64,000 nucleotides of DNA, taken from contig SNVD02015934.1 of assembly GCA_013180625.2 (NCBI GenBank), positions 60,368 through 124,367 on the forward strand. Direction: 5' to 3'. Below are positions 22,508 to 34,293 of this stretch, piece after piece (position 1 is the stretch's first letter; each line of letters opens with the position of its first letter). The translations under genes were made by a program, and so were the position numbers. The notes under the pieces are model-generated. The model was not told the DNA's origin, did no database searches, and worked only from the letters and a program-made list of their open reading frames with translations. Origin of the DNA: Boswellia sacra (lineage: Eukaryota; Streptophyta; Magnoliopsida; Sapindales; Burseraceae).

Positions 22508-22797
22508 GATATTCCCTAATCCCCAATTTTAAGGGATTTTATTTTCTAATTCTAAGAATTATCTTATTTTTCTATTTAAGTTTTGAGATAAGAGTGAGTT
22601 GTTGATTTTATCTTTATCTCTTGTATAGCTAATAGTATTAGTATTTATCCCTGATTTTTGGGCATTTAGGACCCTAGAATGCTGAATTCTTCTTAGTTGG
22701 TATTCCTATATATACAACAATTATACTTCTAATTTTTTCTAAGTGAGAAATATAAGTTTTTACTTCTCAAAATTACAATTATATTACATTAAAAACA
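22508..22797 (+). repeat. 3' LTR of the deleted Copia element, right part
   Basis: This continues the 17 bases at 18467-18483 after the CACTA insertion. It matches the 5' LTR remnant to about 22690, then runs alone through ATATATACAACAATTATACTTC. The exact end is uncertain. Confidence 0.7.
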
Positions 22798-25711
22798 TAG
22801 AATAGTGGAGGAAATTCATCCTATTAAATAAGAACCTCATACTCAAAGGTTGGAGGAAATTAATTTTATTGAAGAACAATATCATAGTTAAAATTTAGAC
22901 ATCAGGGAAAGGGTCTTGGACAAGCAAGTTATAGCCAAGAATAGCTCAATAGAACGTCAAGTTTTACAAATTTCGTCAACGTATATAGTTATGTTTCCAT
23001 ATTATATTATATTTATTTATTTTTTAGTTGCGGGAATTCAAAATTGAGGTTCAGTTATTTTGCACTAATTAGTTTTGATACTTTGAAAAGACAAAAACTC
23101 TGTTGATATATTTAACCTTAGTGCCAATCATTCGTCAAAAATAAAAATATGTATCTTCTAATAATTAATGAAACGTTAAAAAGGCTTAAAGCTCTTATTT
23201 ACTGGGTTATGGGCACCTGTCTGCATTATTGAAATATGAATAGAAATTTAAACAAGGGTTTAATTACAATATCAATATTGAACCAAATCATAATCATATC
23301 TTAAAATTTTTTATAAAACTGTTAAAGTAAAATAAGGAAAGGGCGATTATCCTTTTATTAATTTAACCCCAGAACTTAGTCAGTTCAATTTCATTTTCCA
23401 ATTGCCCATATGTATTGCTGTAGAGTCTCAAAAATTGTTTATTCATGTATTTGAATTCTGCAGTTTCAAGAACCAAACACATCAAGCCTTTCTATCGTTA
23501 ATACTTGGCATTTTATATTTTGTAATGCCAAATTTGAGAGTCGTTTAATACACATGAGAAGTATATACATGGAAAAATTAATAAACTAACAACCATGCTG
23601 TGTAAAAATAGTAGCATTAAGAGCCAATTGAATGGTTTTATTGTGTGGAGTACTGGAGTATTCTAATTTTCAAACTCCCAACCTCGTATGCCTATAGCTA
23701 ACTACAGACAGACATCCATCTAGTATTTTCATAGTTTGAAAATTGAATTGGTTAATTAGCATCTTATTTCCCTTATGTTATAATAGATACCAATATGGCA
23801 ATATCCTAACTGAAAACATGCATACTCACAAATCATTGGCATGAAATGATCTTTTATCGTCATACTTTTTTTGTGAGAGATAATGAAAAATATTTAATTT
23901 ATTTACAAATGAAGAAAAATAATATATGATAGGTAATTAATAATATATAAATAAAATTTGTTAAATATTGTCAATCATATGTTGATGAAGGGCAGCCCAT
24001 TACGGAAGCAGTTTTGATACCTCTATGGTATCACTTTTATTTAAAACATTTAAGAATACATGCCATGGGAATGACCACCAACATCTTATAAGAATGACGC
24101 AAAATCTTATTATTATTAGCATCACAAAGTTTATAAGTCATTTCATTTGCTTGTCTTCATGTTCTCCTAACATTATAATTACCCTGTGATCCCTCTGCTA
24201 CCAATCAAAAGCTATTTAAATTTAGATATACATAATGTATATGATAAAGATTTTGTAAAAAAATAATAATAATTAAAATGTTGGAGGAAACTAATATTAT
24301 CCTTAATAAGCAATTTATCAAAATTCTTTTCACTAAAATAATTTATCATATTAAAATTTAGGTTGCCCTATCAGGATTTAAGGGAGGATGTAGTTTAGAA
24401 CCTTATTGTAGCAGTCAAAACAACTAAAGTTCGGAATATAGTTTGGTTCGCAGGTTTGAATATGGTTGATTAGAAATGGGGTGACAAATGAAGCAATCAA
24501 CTTAAAGAAATTTACAACAAAAATAATAACTAACATAGTTAAATTATTAGAGCGTAGGAATGAAATACTCTATCCGTATACGCATCGAGTTAGTAGTTAC
24601 TAGAGTAGTGTTTAAAGATGGCTATCTTTGTATATCATAAACTAATTACTTTTGCTTAACAAGAGAGTGGATTAAGAAAAAAAAATGAATGTAAAATGTA
24701 AATAAATAAAGAAAAACATATACATTTAAGTGGGACTATCCGATATTTTAATTGCGACTCTTGGTACTTATTGGTCAGAGTAATTTTTGTATCTACATCA
24801 TCCATATCTCATGAAAAAGTAGTTTTTATAGACTAGCAATAAATAATGATGTAATCATGACAATGGTTATTGTATTTATTGAACCAAATTATTCTTAAAT
24901 TTTAATTATTTATTATAAAGATTTACCTTCAAAATTTTACTCACAACATAATATCCGTTTACTTTTTGTTTTCAACCCGTTATGTCTCTATCTATCAAGT
25001 AATTTTAACTTTCTTGACATGATAATAAGTATAATTTAGTTACCTAATAGCTAAATATATCTTTACAGACATTTACAGACATGCATAAATAAGTTTGAAA
25101 AATAATAATAAAGTTAGTCTTATAATAACCATCCCTAGTTTTTTTGTTCTGAAAATATGGCAAAATAATATTATTTTCTTAGTAATTATTTTTATTTAAA
25201 TTCAAGAAAAATTAAATTACATTAGCAATTAATTCAAAGAACTTAAAACCTTTAGGCTTCTTTTCCTTTATAGATCTAACAAAAAATAAAAAGAGAGGGA
25301 AAGGGAAAAAAAATGTAGCCGACTATGAATTTTAGTAATGTTGATACGTACTGAATAATTTAAATAACATAATATCATTTCCGGCTACTAATTGATTGAT
25401 CACATGACCTGGCAAACTTCAAATTTCCATAGCATAGAATGAGAATATGTAAAAGTGGATCATTTCCAATAAGGATGATACTACATAAACGTTGCAGTTG
25501 GCATGATTAATTTATTTCTTGTCACACTTTTGCGAGAGAATTTGGTTTTCAAGCGTACATTCATTCATGTTCAAATAGAAATAGAATGATGCTAAATGTT
25601 AATATTACAAGTGATTTAAGTTTGTCTCGGAATTGAGATACAATCTCAAGTGACCCTAAAGTATAAGCAAAGAAATAGTTTAATTTTAATCAACCTAATA
25701 TAACCCCTATA
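22798..25711. other. AT-rich intergenic DNA, no gene seen
   Basis: There is no coding signal, no clear terminal repeats and no GC-rich block. Short A/T tracts are frequent. Confidence 0.5.
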
Positions 25712-26569
25712 CAGTGATAGACCTAGGATTTTATTTAATATCCGGCATCAATGAGTATTTATATTTTGAAAATTTTGCATAATTACTTTATTGTTAATTG
25801 TACCATAAATATTTCTATTCATGATCTTAGACATTAGTATTATAATTCAAAGTTTAATTCTAAATTTGAGATTTGCGAGCAAATATTGCAAATTAATTTC
25901 AAGATAACTTTGTTCAGAACGGTTAGAAATAATGTCAAACTTAAAAGTAAATTTTCTTTAAAACGTATCATCATAATTTTTCCCAAAAAAAAATTCATAA
26001 TAAACACTATAAAAATAATAAACGTGTTAAACATAATTTTCTTAATGATTTTTTTATTAATTTTTATACTAATCAATAAAAATAAACCATTAAGTGAAGA
26101 TATGATACAATTAAAGTATATAATTTATATTATACTAAAAATCATACATAAAAAGAGTTAGTTATTAATGTTTACTGAAAATTCTTTGAATTGGTATTCT
26201 TTTAGTAAAAATTGATTAATTAGCTATAAATTATAATAATGAGACAAATATAATTTATACAAGAGTAGACAAATGCAAGAAAATTCTAAATTTGATTTAT
26301 AAACTAAGATAATAGAAACTAAATACAAGAGAAATTTACATAATTTTATATTTTCAGCTATATTATTTGGAAAATGAGGAGCTTTGTGAGGCACTAGAGT
26401 GAAAGAACTCAAACTACTAAAAATTTGATAAAAAAAAAATGAAAGACAAAATTTAGATATCGTTACTTTTCCAATAATAAACTAAACTAATAAAACAAAG
26501 GAGATAAAAGAAAATTAGAAAATTTTAGAGGGGGCCCAAGCCCACCAGGCTCTGTGATTAGCCGCTCCT
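25712..26569. mobile_element. Possible hAT-related non-autonomous element
   Basis: The left end reads CAGTGATAGACCTAGGATTTT, and the right end on the minus strand reads AGGAGCGGCTAATC. Both resemble the CAGGGGCGGA-type end of plant hAT elements, although they match each other poorly. The flanks CCCCTATA (25704-25711) and CCTCTATA (26570-26577) match at 7 of 8 positions. The interior is very AT-rich and no transposase is seen. Confidence 0.35.
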
Positions 26570-26582
26570 CCTCTATATATAT

Positions 26583-26584
<2 letters not shown>

Positions 26585-26627
<43 letters not shown>

Positions 26628-26632
26628 CGTGC

Positions 26633-26674
<42 letters not shown>

Positions 26675-26758
26675 GTGTGTGCGTGCATGCGTGCGTGTGC
26701 GTGCATGCGTGCGTGTGCGTGCGTGCGTGTGCGTGCATGCGTGCGTGTGCGTGCGTGC
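26585..26758. repeat. GT / GTGC microsatellite
   Basis: About 175 bases of (GT)n with interspersed GTGC and GCATGCGT units, purest at the left and increasingly GTGC-rich at the right. Alternating purine and pyrimidine throughout could favour Z-DNA. The open frames over it, rich in Cys and Val or His and Thr, are artefacts. Confidence 0.95.
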
Positions 26759-27120
26759 ATATTCTCCTCAATAAAATATAAGAATATGATATTAACTAGT
26801 TTTTCCCATCTAATGGTTACTCAAAGTGATAAGTGTTACATTTTACTTATAGAAGGCAAAAAGATATTATTACAAAACCCATATTTAGATTTAACTTATA
26901 AAAACACATAGTTTAGGGTATAAATAATAGATCTTGAGTTTAAATTTTGGAAACTGCCCAGTTTGGAAGTATGGCTTGTCCTTTAAATAAAATTATTTTT
27001 TGCTCCCAAATTTTACTAAAATGTAAGTTTATATATACTTGTTGTTGACATAATGATTGTTATATTGATTGACTTAGTTGACTGATTATTAACTATCATT
27101 AACTGTCATTACAATAAAAT

Positions 27121-27505
27121 CGACCTTTTACGGCGGACCAAAACTGTGGTAAAAAGTCTTTTATGGCAGTCCAACGGCAGTTTTAGTCCGTCGTATAAAA
27201 TGGCACCGTAAAAGGCATTTTGACTTTTTAGTGTGGTTTTAGCCCACCGTAAAAGCTTGTTAACCGCGGTCTACTCACCCGCCGTAAAAGGTTGTGGTGT
27301 GGTCTAATTTATTTACGACGGTTTTATTACCCGCCGTAAAATATTGTTAAACGACGTAAATGGTTGTGGTGTGGTCTAAGTTATTTACGATGATTTTCTA
27401 GCCCACTGTAAAAGATTGTTAACTGCCGTAATTGGTTGTGGTGTGGTCTCACAACGGAATGGATTTATTTACGGTGGTTTCATGGCCCACCGTAAAAAGT
27501 GTAGA
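27121..27505. repeat. Subterminal tandem repeats of the second CACTA element
   Basis: Three units of about 70 bp start with TTGTGGTGTGGTCT (near 27291, 27366 and 27434). Each carries TTTACGACGG or TTTACGGTGG, then CCCGCCGTAAAA or CCCACCGTAAAA. Many CpGs of the motif have become TpG or CpA compared with the younger array at 22155-22490. Confidence 0.8.
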
Positions 27506-27883
27506 ATCTATTTTTTTTGTTATTTGGGTAACCTGTTTTTATAACCAAAATTTTTTGAAACCTGTTTTCGTTTTCAAGCAATTCATTAAATCCATAAGAA
27601 TATATTCACATACAAATAACAAATAATTTGATATTGGCATAGCACATAAAAGTATAATATAGGAATATATTCCAATCAAGTTTGTTTGCAACAAGTGCAG
27701 AAGTCTAAAATAAGTCTACAAAGTCTTATTCCAATCAAGTCTTCATGTCAGAAAAAACTGCACAAATAAACGCAAAAATTAGTACTTAACTATTCATAAG
27801 TTTATTAAAAAAGTTCAAGTGAAAGCTATATGTTTTACGTTGATTTATTTACATAGAAATGATAAATAACTTCATATATATAC
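27505..27883. other. 3' non-coding part of the second CACTA element
   Basis: AT-rich DNA between the subterminal array and the last transposase exon, with no reading frame of note. A repeated TCCAATCAAGT word occurs at about 27670 and 27731. DNA at 27965-28226 is transposase intron up to the Athila target site. Confidence 0.5.
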
Positions 27884-28226
27884 CTAATTCTCCTTCTCAT
27901 TTGTTGTTGCAAAGTCAATGTTGACACGATTTTGATGTGCACTTGAAGCATATGGAACTGGAGCCTAAGATATTTTGGAAGATTTAGAAAAACTTATAAT
28001 CCTAAATAGTTTCAATCATCAACAGCTTATAATTATTAAAAAAATAAAGTAATCATGTTGTCACTTGGGTTTAGACTCAATGTACTACATATAGCATTGT
28101 GATAAATAGTTAGCAAATACAACTATATTGCTAAAGGCGAGTTCACCAACTACATATTCTCAATGCAATTCGCAATTAAAATCATCAATCAAATCAACCT
28201 CTCACCAGCTTCATGAATTAGATAGT

Positions 28227-29565
28227 TGATGAACACTTAAATATGTATATTTAATAAGAGCTTAATTCATCATATTGCATTAATAGTATCATTAAATTCC
28301 ACAACTTAAGCATATTTGTAGTCTTTACATCTTTTGAATTAACTTTCTCTCAATTTCGATTTTGATGTAGGTTCGATAAATTGGGCATAACTTTCTATTT
28401 ATAAATCAGAATGGTGCAAATCTTAATGTTTTGGAAAGATGATTAAAGTATTTACAAGATTGTATTTCACATGCATCATCAAATTCGGGCTCTTAGTGGA
28501 TCAAAAATGGGCTTCTATAGTCTTGGCCCAGCCTGACCATGCCTTAGTATTTTGATCATATCTCTCAAAATACGTATCCAAATTGTACAAATCAATATGT
28601 CCTAGAAAGATGAGAGAAATATCTACAACTTTCATGAAGACATGTGATTAAAATGCTCGATAATGCAATGTCAAAATTGGTAGTCAAATTGGTGCACCTA
28701 ATGATCCCAATTGTCAAAGTTAGTTCACCTAATATTTGACAACTATTCCTTTGTAATTTGACAAGTTTGCCCTTAAATGTATCTATAAATAGAAGTGCCT
28801 TGTGATCCATTAGGGCATCTTGACCTTTGCTGGGATCCTTTGTTATTGTGTTTTTCTCTCTTGTATTTTTATGTTATTAATGAATTCCCTTTTTCTTATA
28901 ATTTGTTTTCTTTCTCTTATAAAGTTTTCTAATTTCTCTTTTGCAAAGGTGAAAAGGTGAAACCCTTGATATGAGATTTTTCTAACCCTTTGATATGTGC
29001 TTAATAATCATAATCTTTTGTTGTTTATTATATATGATTTATATTTATTTTCTTAATCAATCTTGACACCACTCGTAAAGTAGAGGTCTTGATCTATTGT
29101 AGACAATCCTTGGCACATCAAATGCTTGGATCCTTTTTAGATGTCGTATGGTTCTTCCTTACCGACATGAATCTAGTTAGGAATCTTGATTTGTTGTTGA
29201 CATATGGAGATTGGCACATTGGATGCTTGAACCTATTTACAAGAAGTGGAATAAATATTGGTAACGAAACAAATATAATTCATATAACTAAATGTTTTAC
29301 CTATCCTTATTTGATATATCAAAGGCGGATCCCCTAATCTTAGCTTTCATTATTATTGTGTTAATTCCTTTTACTTGCGTATTTTAATTATTTTCATCTA
29401 TTATTGACATTATCTTGTCATATCTTTGAATAATTCATATCATATTTGCTTACTTTTAATTTGTAGCGCTAAAATCCCCTTTCTCATGGATCGACCCCGG
29501 TCTCACCAGGTTTATTACTTCGACACTCCTATACTTAGGAGATAATCCTATTTTCGGATGTGTCA
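28227..29565 (+). repeat. 5' LTR of Athila-like copy 1
   Basis: A 1339-bp LTR that aligns along its length with 36608-37966 and with the complement of 59121-60650. No ORF of interest. A TATA-like CTATAAATAGAAG sits near 28782-28794, a plausible promoter. Confidence 0.92.
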
Positions 29566-29571
29566 AGTTTT

Positions 29572-29589
29572 TGGTGCCGTTACCGGGGA
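29572..29589 (+). other. Primer-binding site, Athila type
   Basis: TGGTGCCGTTACCGGGGA lies six bases after the LTR. It differs at two positions from the TGGCGCCGTTGCCGGGGA form of Athila elements, thought to be primed by tRNA-Asp. Both differences are C-to-T or G-to-A. Confidence 0.8.
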
Positions 29590-29684
29590 AGGTGAAAATT
29601 GGCGTGCAAAATTGTAAGTTTTCTCATTTTAGATCTTAATTTTTTCTTTACGAAATCCCTTCTTTTCTGGCGGAGACCCCTCGT

Positions 29685-30749
29685 GTGTTCATCTTTTCTT
29701 CTCTTTTCTTTTTTCTTTCTTGCATGAAAATTTGGTCACGAACATCTAGTGGTAGATTTGTTAGAAAAACATCATCTTTCTTAGAAAACATGACCAACAA
29801 TCTAGTGAAAAGGTTCACGGATGAAGGGGACAATCGTTCCCAACAAAATGATCAGAACCAACCAAGAACCCTCAAAGATTACATGAATCCGGTAAGGACT
29901 AGTGCACCATCTTGTGTAGTTTCTCCTCCCGATTCAATCCATTTCAATTTCAAGCCAAGTTTTGTTCGACTTCTACCCACCTTTCATGGCCTCGATATAG
30001 AGAACCCATATTCGCACTTAAAAATCTTTGAAGAGGTGTATAACTTCTACAGTGACCTAAATTGTAGCATAAACACCATTAGGTTAAAGCTTTTTCCTTT
30101 TTCCTTAAAAGATAAAGCTAGAATATGGCTACAAAATTTGAGGATGAATTCCATCAATTCATGGGATGAGATGAAACAACAATTTTTGAAAAAAATTTTT
30201 CCTACCCATATAACAAATTCTCTTAAAAGACAAATTTCCAATTTCGTTAAAAAACAAGGGGAAACCTTTTACCAATGTTAGGATAGGTATAGGAAACTAC
30301 TTAACACCTGTCCTCACCATGGTTTTGAAACTTGGAGAATAGTTGCATACTTCTATAAAGGGTTAACACCTCAAGATAGGCAACTAGTGGAGTTAATGTG
30401 TAATGGAGAATTTGGAGATAAAGACCCTGAGGAAGCAATTGACTACCTAGATTCCTTGGCAGAAAAGGCACAAAATTTTGACACTGCTGGCACTTATGAG
30501 GTACCAAGCAAGGCCTTAAACTCGACATCCAATAGAGGCATTTACAACCTTAAGGAAGACCATGACCTTCAAGCCAAATATGCATCCCTAGCTAGAAAAT
30601 TCGAGGCTTTAGAGATAAAAAAGAGTGGTCAATTGAATTCTATTCAAAAAACTGTCTGTAACATTTGTAATGACAATGACCATTCTACTGATGATTCCCA
30701 ACTTTGCCTGCCTTTAGGGAATGTCTCCATGAGCAAGCCAATGCCTTGA
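29685..30749 (+). pseudogene. Athila-like gag, interrupted by a TAG
   Basis: A single frame from 29685 to 30749 with one TAG at 30279-30281. Plausible starts are the Met codons near 29724 or 29790. Features in order: RTLKDYMNP, LPTFHGLDIENPYSHLKIF, the capsid core with LFPFSLKDKARIWL and PTHITNSLKRQISNF, then after the stop PHHGFETWR, a YNLKE-like linker and a partial CX2C zinc knuckle. At the stop, relatives carry Trp, so TGG to TAG is likely. Right after NPYSQTYNPSW-type repeats the sequence jumps to pre-RT sequence near 30830, and no protease is present. Gag would form the particle core. Confidence 0.85.
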
Positions 30750-30836
30750 ACACTTTCAAAAGGCCAAATCACAATCCATACTCACAAACCTACAATCCCA
30801 GTTGGAGAAATCATCCATACTCACAAACAAGGTAAG

Positions 30837-33617
30837 TTGATACATGTACTTAAAAGGCATAAAAATGCAATCGGATCGACTTTAAAAGACATAAAAGGCA
30901 TTAACCATTTGATTTGTACACATAGAATACATTTAGAAGAAAATGCCAAAACATCCCAACAACCTCAAAGGAGATTAAATCCCCATATGAAAGAGGTGAT
31001 TAGGGCTGAAGTTCTTAAACTACTTGATGTGGGAATTATCTACCCGATTTCTGATAGTAAGTGGGTTAGCCCTACACAAGTAGTACCTAAGAAATCTGAC
31101 ATTACAGTAGTAAAAAATGAAAAGAGTGAATTATTGCTACCTCGAGTCTCATCTAGTTGGAGGATGTGCATTGATTATAGAAAATTAAATGTTATCACCA
31201 GAAAAGACCATTTTCCCTTACCTTTCCTTGACCAAATTCTTGAAATAGTAGCAAGGCACTCCTACTACTGCTTTCTTGATGGATATTCAGGCTATTATCA
31301 AATTTTCATTGCACTCGAAGAACAAGAAAAGACCACATTCATGTGCCCCTTCGGCACTTTTGCATTTAGGAGAATGCCTTTTGGACTTTGCAACGCCCCA
31401 ACCACTTTTGAAAGATGCATGTTAAGCATTTTCAGTGACATGGTTGAGCATTGTTTAGAAGTTTTTATGGATGATTTATTTATCTTTGAAAACTCTTTTG
31501 ATAATTGTCTTGAAAACTTAGAAAAAGTCCTAAAAAGGTGTGAAGAAAAAGGTCTTATTTTGATTTGGGAAAAATGACATTATATGGTCACTTTGGAAAT
31601 TGTCTTAGGTCATGTGGTGTCTTCTAAGGGAATTGAAGTGGACAAAGTAAAAGGCGAATTAATTTCCCATTTGCCTCCACCAAAAACAGTCAAAGAAGTC
31701 CGTTCATTCTTAGAACATGCTGGATTTTATAGGAGATTCATAAGAAATTTTAGTGCTATATCTAAACCTCTTTGTAACCTCTTAATAAAAGACACTTCTT
31801 TTGAATGGACTCAAGAATGTCGAAATGCCTTTGATAAGTTAATTGGACTTTTGACAACTGCTCCAATTATGCAATCTCCTGATTAGTCTTTGCCTTTTGA
31901 AGTGATGTGTGATGCAAGTGACTATGCCGTTGGTGCTATCTTAGGACAAAGAAAAGAAGGTAAGCCTTATGTGATATACTATGCAAGTAGGACTTTAAAT
32001 GATGCACAAATGAATTATACAACAACTGAAAAAGAACTACTTACAATAGTATTTACATTAGACAAATTTCGATCGTATTTAATTGATTCTCCCACGATTG
32101 TTTACACTGACCATGCAGCTATAAGATATTTAATGCCTAAACAGGATGCAAAACCTAGATTGATACGGTGGATCTTATTGCTACAAGAATTCAACATCAC
32201 AATAAAGGATAAGAAAGGAGCCGAAAATGTCATTGCAGATCATCTTTCAAGACTAACGACAGAGACATTAATTAAAACTTCACCTATCAATGATTGTTTT
32301 CCTGATGAATTTTTATTTTTCGTTGTTGCTGTACCTTGGTTTGCTAACATTGTAAATTTCCTTGCAACAAGAAAAATGCCACCTCATTGGAATGCTCAAA
32401 ACAAAAGAAAGTTTTTGACCGAGGTGAAAAATTTTTATTGGGATGACCCATATCTGTTCAAATATTGTCTAGACCAAATAATTAGAAGATGCATACCTGA
32501 CAATGAGATAATTAGTGTCATTAATTTTTGTCATTTGGAAGCACGTGGAGGACATTTTTCATCTAGAAAAACAGCTGCTAAAATCTTGCAATGTGGATTT
32601 TATTGGCCCACCTTATTTAAAGATGCACATACATTTTATAAAACTTATGAAAATTGCCAAAAATTGAGATCCATTTCAAAAAGAAACATGATGCCTTTGA
32701 ATCCCATTCTTGTTGTTGAAATCTTTGACTGTTGGGGTTTGATTTTATGGGACCTTTTCCACTATCATTTGGTTTTGTGTACATTCTTGTTGCAGTAGAT
32801 TATGTTTCAAAATGGGTCGAGACAATTCCGTGTCGAAACAATGACCACAAAACAGTTATCAAATTCTTGAAAGAGAATATCTTGTGTAGATTGAATTCCT
32901 CGAGCCATTATTAGTGATGGGGGTACATATTTTTGTAACAAACCATTTGAAAATTTAGCGAAGAAATATGGAATAACCCATAAAATTTCTACACCTTATC
33001 ACCCGCAAACAAGTAGACAAGTTGAATTAGCTAATAGGGAGATAAAACAGATCTTAGAAAAAACGGTTAACCCAAATCGTAAAGATTGGTCTTTAAGACT
33101 CAAAGATGCATTTTTGGCTTACCGAACTACTTTCAAAACATCATTGGGAATGTCTCCTTATAGATTAGTTTATGGAAAACCTTGTCACTTCCCTGTGAAA
33201 ATTAAGCATAAAGCTTATTGGGCCATCAAAACATTTAACACAAACTTGAATGATGCTTGCAAGTTACGTAAACTTCAACTGAGTGAACTTGAAGAAATCA
33301 GAAATGAGGCTTATGAAATTTCTAAAATCTACAAAGAAAAAATGAAGGTTTTTCATGACAAATTCATTGTTATAAAATCTTTTGAACCTTCACAAAAAGT
33401 TCCTTTGTATGACTCAAGATTGCACTTGTTTCCTGGTAAACTTCGGTCTCGTTGGACTGGGCCTTTCATTGTTAAAAATGTTTTCCCTCATGGAGCAGTT
33501 GAAATTGAGAACCTAAAGAATGGTAATGTGTTTAAAGTTAATGGACAACTGTTAAAACCATTCTTTGAAAATTTTGACCAAAATGAAGAGTCCATTGCTT
33601 TAGTCGATCCTTTTTAA
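30837..33617 (+). pseudogene. Athila-like pol: RT, RNase H, integrase, with stops and frameshifts
   Basis: RT runs from about 30950: WVSPTQVVPKKS, WRMCIDYRKLN, FRRMPFGLCNAPTTFERCM, and the catalytic box VFMDDLF. A TGA at 31575-31577 replaces the usual Cys before HYMV, and a TAG at 31884-31886 replaces the usual Trp before SLPFEV. RNase H follows ([26 protein letters not shown]). Integrase has an HHCC finger ([16 protein letters not shown]), the first catalytic Asp in GFDFMGPFP, the second in ISDGGTYF and the Glu in [10 protein letters not shown]. Frameshifts occur near 32740 and 32900. The end, with [21 protein letters not shown], is open from 33114 to the stop at 33617. Integrase is downstream of RT, which defines Gypsy. 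Confidence 0.92.
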
Positions 33618-33936
33618 AGATTGATTTTTCCCAGTCAAGTGGCAGATACGGTACTCTGTCACTTTTTAAGTCGGTTTTTCAGTTCCCTAAAAACTGTTAG
33701 TCACCTTGCATCCATTTTCTTTTCTTCTCTCTCATTTTCTTCACACGGATACCATTCTCTCAAAATTGCACAAACATTTTCCTTCTCTTCGTCAAAATGA
33801 TTTGCTTAAAATTTAGAAAGCTCGCGCAGAGAGACTAAGGATGTTGATGTGTAAGGGTATGCCTGCTGATGTATGATGGTTAATTGAAGCCAAGGTTTGA
33901 TTTTCTTATGAATTTTTAGATAATCTTGTTTCTCAC
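33618..33936 (+). promoter_or_regulatory. Conserved CT-rich leader between pol and the accessory genes
   Basis: This stretch has a counterpart in copy 2 (63329-63646). It contains TTTTCTTTTCTTCTCTCTCA near 33716-33736 and an acceptor-like CACATGCCAG just before the Cys-rich ORF. Conservation outside coding sequence suggests a leader, internal promoter or splice signal for the downstream genes. That role is inference. Confidence 0.4.
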
Positions 33937-34293
33937 ATGCCAGGTATGGGAAAAAGCTTTTACGCCGAAAAGCGAAAAGCGAAAAGGTTATAAGTTTGTC
34001 CCAAATGTGCAAGATGAACTTGTAACCAGCGTTGCCGCTCCTTGGGATATTTGTCTAATAATCAAGAGGATAAACTACAGTTCATTAAGAATGGACTGAG
34101 TAGGGAGTCTTTAGATGATATCCGAATGACTCTTGAGACGCATTCTTATGGACTTGTGCAGTGTGAAATTTTTAAACTGTGGACACAATTCCGAGATGAG
34201 CAGGAACGCTATAGTCTTTGGAATCTGACTCAAAACGACCACGTTTGTCAATTTATAAGAAAACTGGATAGGAAGCATATCCTTAACTCATAG
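33937..34293 (+). pseudogene. Accessory basic Cys-rich ORF, copy 1 (two stops)
   Basis: A 118-codon frame from ATG 33937 to TAG 34293, the same length as the intact copy at 62972-63328. A TAA (33991-33993) and a TGA (34015-34017) stand where copy 2 has Gln and Trp. The N-terminal third is very basic and is followed by four Cys (C-x2-C-x4-C-x3-C). The C-terminal two thirds (GYLSNNQEDKLQFIKNGLS, then LWTQFRDEQERY, CQFIRKLD) look helical and charged. I know no Gypsy protein like it. The basic stretch plus CxxC recalls nucleic-acid-binding Cys-rich proteins of some plant RNA viruses (carlavirus type), but later Cys spacing differs and I would not assert homology. Confidence 0.6.

Larger units (their letters stand above)
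16165..22797 (+). mobile_element. Internally deleted Copia retrotransposon, itself split by a CACTA element
   Basis: The 5' LTR starts TGTTGTAGAAAATCAG at 16165 and the 3' LTR starts TGTTGAAAATCAG at 18467. They share a long block (ATTCCCTAA, AAGGGATTTTATTTTCTAAT, CTATTTAAGTTTTGAGA, TTAGTATTTATCC). The 5' LTR matches only to about 16360 and then passes abruptly into late pol, so the rest of that LTR, gag, protease and integrase are deleted. The 3' LTR resumes at 22508 after the CACTA insertion; I place its end near 22797, where TAGAA follows CA and resembles TAGAT before 16165. That right boundary is uncertain. The remaining pol has many stops. Confidence 0.8.

Noticed and set aside
26487..26911. 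Several overlapping open frames rich in Cys/Val or His/Thr
   Set aside because: They are translations of the GT/GTGC microsatellite in different frames.
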